Source: Streptomyces lincolnensis (lineage in GTDB: Bacteria > Actinomycetota > Actinomycetes > Streptomycetales > Streptomycetaceae). From it: a stretch of DNA of 64,000 nt. Under the pieces are notes generated by a model. It had not been told where the DNA came from, searched no databases, and was given only the letters and a program-made list of their open reading frames with translations. Each line of letters begins with the position of its first letter. The first letter of the stretch is position 1. Location of the stretch: NCBI RefSeq assembly GCF_001685355.1, contig NZ_CP016438.1, positions 4,712,001 through 4,776,000 of the forward strand. Reading direction: 5' to 3'. Shown here piece after piece: positions 62,879-64,000 of this stretch. A program made the translations under genes and the position numbers.

Positions 62879-64000
62879 TCCGCGCCGCACGCTCAAGGTC
62901 GCCGCAGCCTTCACCGCTGTACAAACCGCGGTCCTGATGCTGGCCACCCGTGCCGTCGCCGCCCCGACACCCACACCGTCGCCGACCCCGTCGGACGGCA
63001 ACTGCGACCTCATCGTCGGCCCCGCCAAGGAGTACTGCGAAAACGATGGTGGCGGCTCCACCGGCGGTGGCGGCGGCTCCAACCCCCTCACCAACACCCT
63101 CGACCCCCTCTCCTCCCTCGCCAAGGGCTGCGCAGACGCCGCCGCCTGGACCGTGGACAAGCTCAGTGAAGCGGTGAAGGACACGGCGAACGTGGACTTC
63201 ACCAACCAGAAGTTCCTCCAGCAGTACGCCGTGGTGTTCGCGGCGTCCACGATCCTCACCCTCCTGCTGTGGCTGCTGGCCGTGGCGAAGAGGGCGGTGC
63301 GAGGTGTCCCCCTCACCACCGCCATCAGCGAGGCGATCGGATTCCTGTGGCTGACGGTCCTCGCGTCGGCCTTCACGCCCCTCATCCTCTACACGGTCGT
63401 ATCCGCGACGGACGGCGTCTCGGAGGTCCTGGCCAAGGCGACGGGCGACCAGACGGACGCCTTCTTCGGCACGTTCTCCGGCGCGTTGAAGAAGGGCGAG
63501 GACATCGGCGGCGGCCCGATCATGCTGATCGTCGTGTCGCTGGTCAGCGTCCTGGCCGCGGGAGTGCTCTGGCTGGAGCTCGTCATCCGCACCGCCCTGC
63601 TCTACGTCGGCGCCCTCCTCGGCACCGTCGTCTACGCCGGCCTGGTCGACAAGAACCTGTGGGGCCACGTCCGCCGCTGGGCGGGGATCATGATCGCCGT
63701 CATCCTCGTCAAGCCGGTCATCGTCATCGTCCTGGGCCTCGCCGGCGCGCTCTCCTCCGACGACGGCCCGGACGCCTTCTCCGCCGTGGTCTCCGGCCTC
63801 GCCATCATCCTGCTCGCGATCTTCGCCTCGGCGATGATCTACCGCTTCGTCCCCGGCTTCGGCGACGAGATCGCCGGCTCCCGCAACAACCGCATCATGC
63901 AGGGCGCCGAGGGCAAGGCCGCCGCGGTCATCAGCTCCCCCGCCACCCTCGTCGCGCAGGGCATCAAGACCCACAGCACCCGCGCGGACAACAACGGCCA
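62868..64000 (+). CDS. Polytopic membrane protein, VirB6/TrbL-like (partial)
   Basis: 377 residues visible, running off the window. ATG 62868 overlaps the preceding stop; GGAGGG sits seven bases before it. Signal-like helix, a Thr/Pro and Gly-rich stretch (GGGSTGGGGGSNP), then helices: FAASTILTLLLWLLAV, FLWLTVLASAFTPLILY, MLIVVSLVSVLAAGVLWLEL, IMIAVILVKPVIVIVLG, VVSGLAIILLAIFASAMIY, ending in a basic soluble part. The plan fits VirB6/TrbL channel proteins. Confidence 0.8.
   Translation, partial: MPGSPRRTLKVAAAFTAVQTAVLMLATRAVAAPTPTPSPTPSDGNCDLIVGPAKEYCENDGGGSTGGGGGSNPLTNTLDPLSSLAKGCADAAAWTVDKLSEAVKDTANVDFTNQKFLQQYAVVFAASTILTLLLWLLAVAKRAVRGVPLTTAISEAIGFLWLTVLASAFTPLILYTVVSATDGVSEVLAKATGDQTDAFFGTFSGALKKGEDIGGGPIMLIVVSLVSVLAAGVLWLELVIRTALLYVGALLGTVVYAGLVDKNLWGHVRRWAGIMIAVILVKPVIVIVLGLAGALSSDDGPDAFSAVVSGLAIILLAIFASAMIYRFVPGFGDEIAGSRNNRIMQGAEGKAAAVISSPATLVAQGIKTHSTRADNNG

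Overview
The window is high-GC actinobacterial chromosome, almost certainly Streptomyces. It has dense genes with GTG starts and 4-base ATGA/GTGA overlaps, and GlnR, mycothiol synthase, DUF397, PhoP boxes and GntR/YtrA-type ABC operons. From memory (no search was possible) the gene order is collinear, in descending order, with the S. coelicolor stretch around SCO4165 to SCO4129: cysA-sseC, glnR, HtrA protease and two-component pair, mshD, 5'-nucleotidase, ppk, pst, pit, csoR, SLT-NlpC/P60, cmd cluster. It is core-arm housekeeping sequence, with no prophage, IS element, CRISPR array, rRNA or recognisable tRNA.

Layout. 0-7 kb: two coupled anchored hypothetical proteins (one cut by the window edge), a DsrE-like protein, a DUF2993 (LmeA-like) protein, a cysteine-containing leader peptide in front of a rhodanese-sseC pair, and small membrane and MoaD-like genes. 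7-13 kb: glnR, a LacI regulator, a membrane-anchored HtrA-type protease and an OmpR-type two-component system. 12.7-20 kb: a PIN/antitoxin pair, a secreted pectate lyase-pectin methylesterase fusion, an AAA ATPase coupled to a TPR membrane protein, a GntR unit whose membrane gene carries a frameshift in a 7-G run, and decayed gene remnants. 20-26.6 kb: an ABC exporter preceded by two tandem paralogous Lys/Pro-rich micropeptides (the most unusual locus here), a second DUF2993 protein, a secreted 5'-nucleotidase and mshD.

26.6-35 kb holds two ABC systems facing apart. One is a minus-strand ECF sigma / repeat protein / zinc-finger membrane protein / ABC ATPase / two membrane-protein operon joined mostly by 4-base overlaps. 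The other is a plus-strand GntR / ATPase / permease / permease operon with a perfect palindromic operator and a degraded third permease. 35-45.5 kb is a phosphate island: ppk, a CHAD protein, a NUDIX hydrolase, pstSCAB with 11-base PhoP-type repeats and an attenuator, then Pit and its DUF47 partner. PolyP synthesis, polyP binding and Pi uptake sit together.

45.5-57.5 kb: csoR with its operator, a lipoprotein, a flavin oxidase, a PAP2 phosphatase, a transglycosylase-NlpC/P60 hydrolase, a receptor Ser/Thr kinase, a trypsin-like protease, a DUF397 protein and a 1030-residue secreted protein. 57.8-64 kb: a divergent SDR/TetR pair, a sedolisin protease and the start of an operon with three type IV secretion-like membrane proteins (VirB2-, VirB8- and VirB6-like in layout), cut by the window end. 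Three families of dispersed intergenic repeats occur; one is present as two inverted copies about 14 kb apart.
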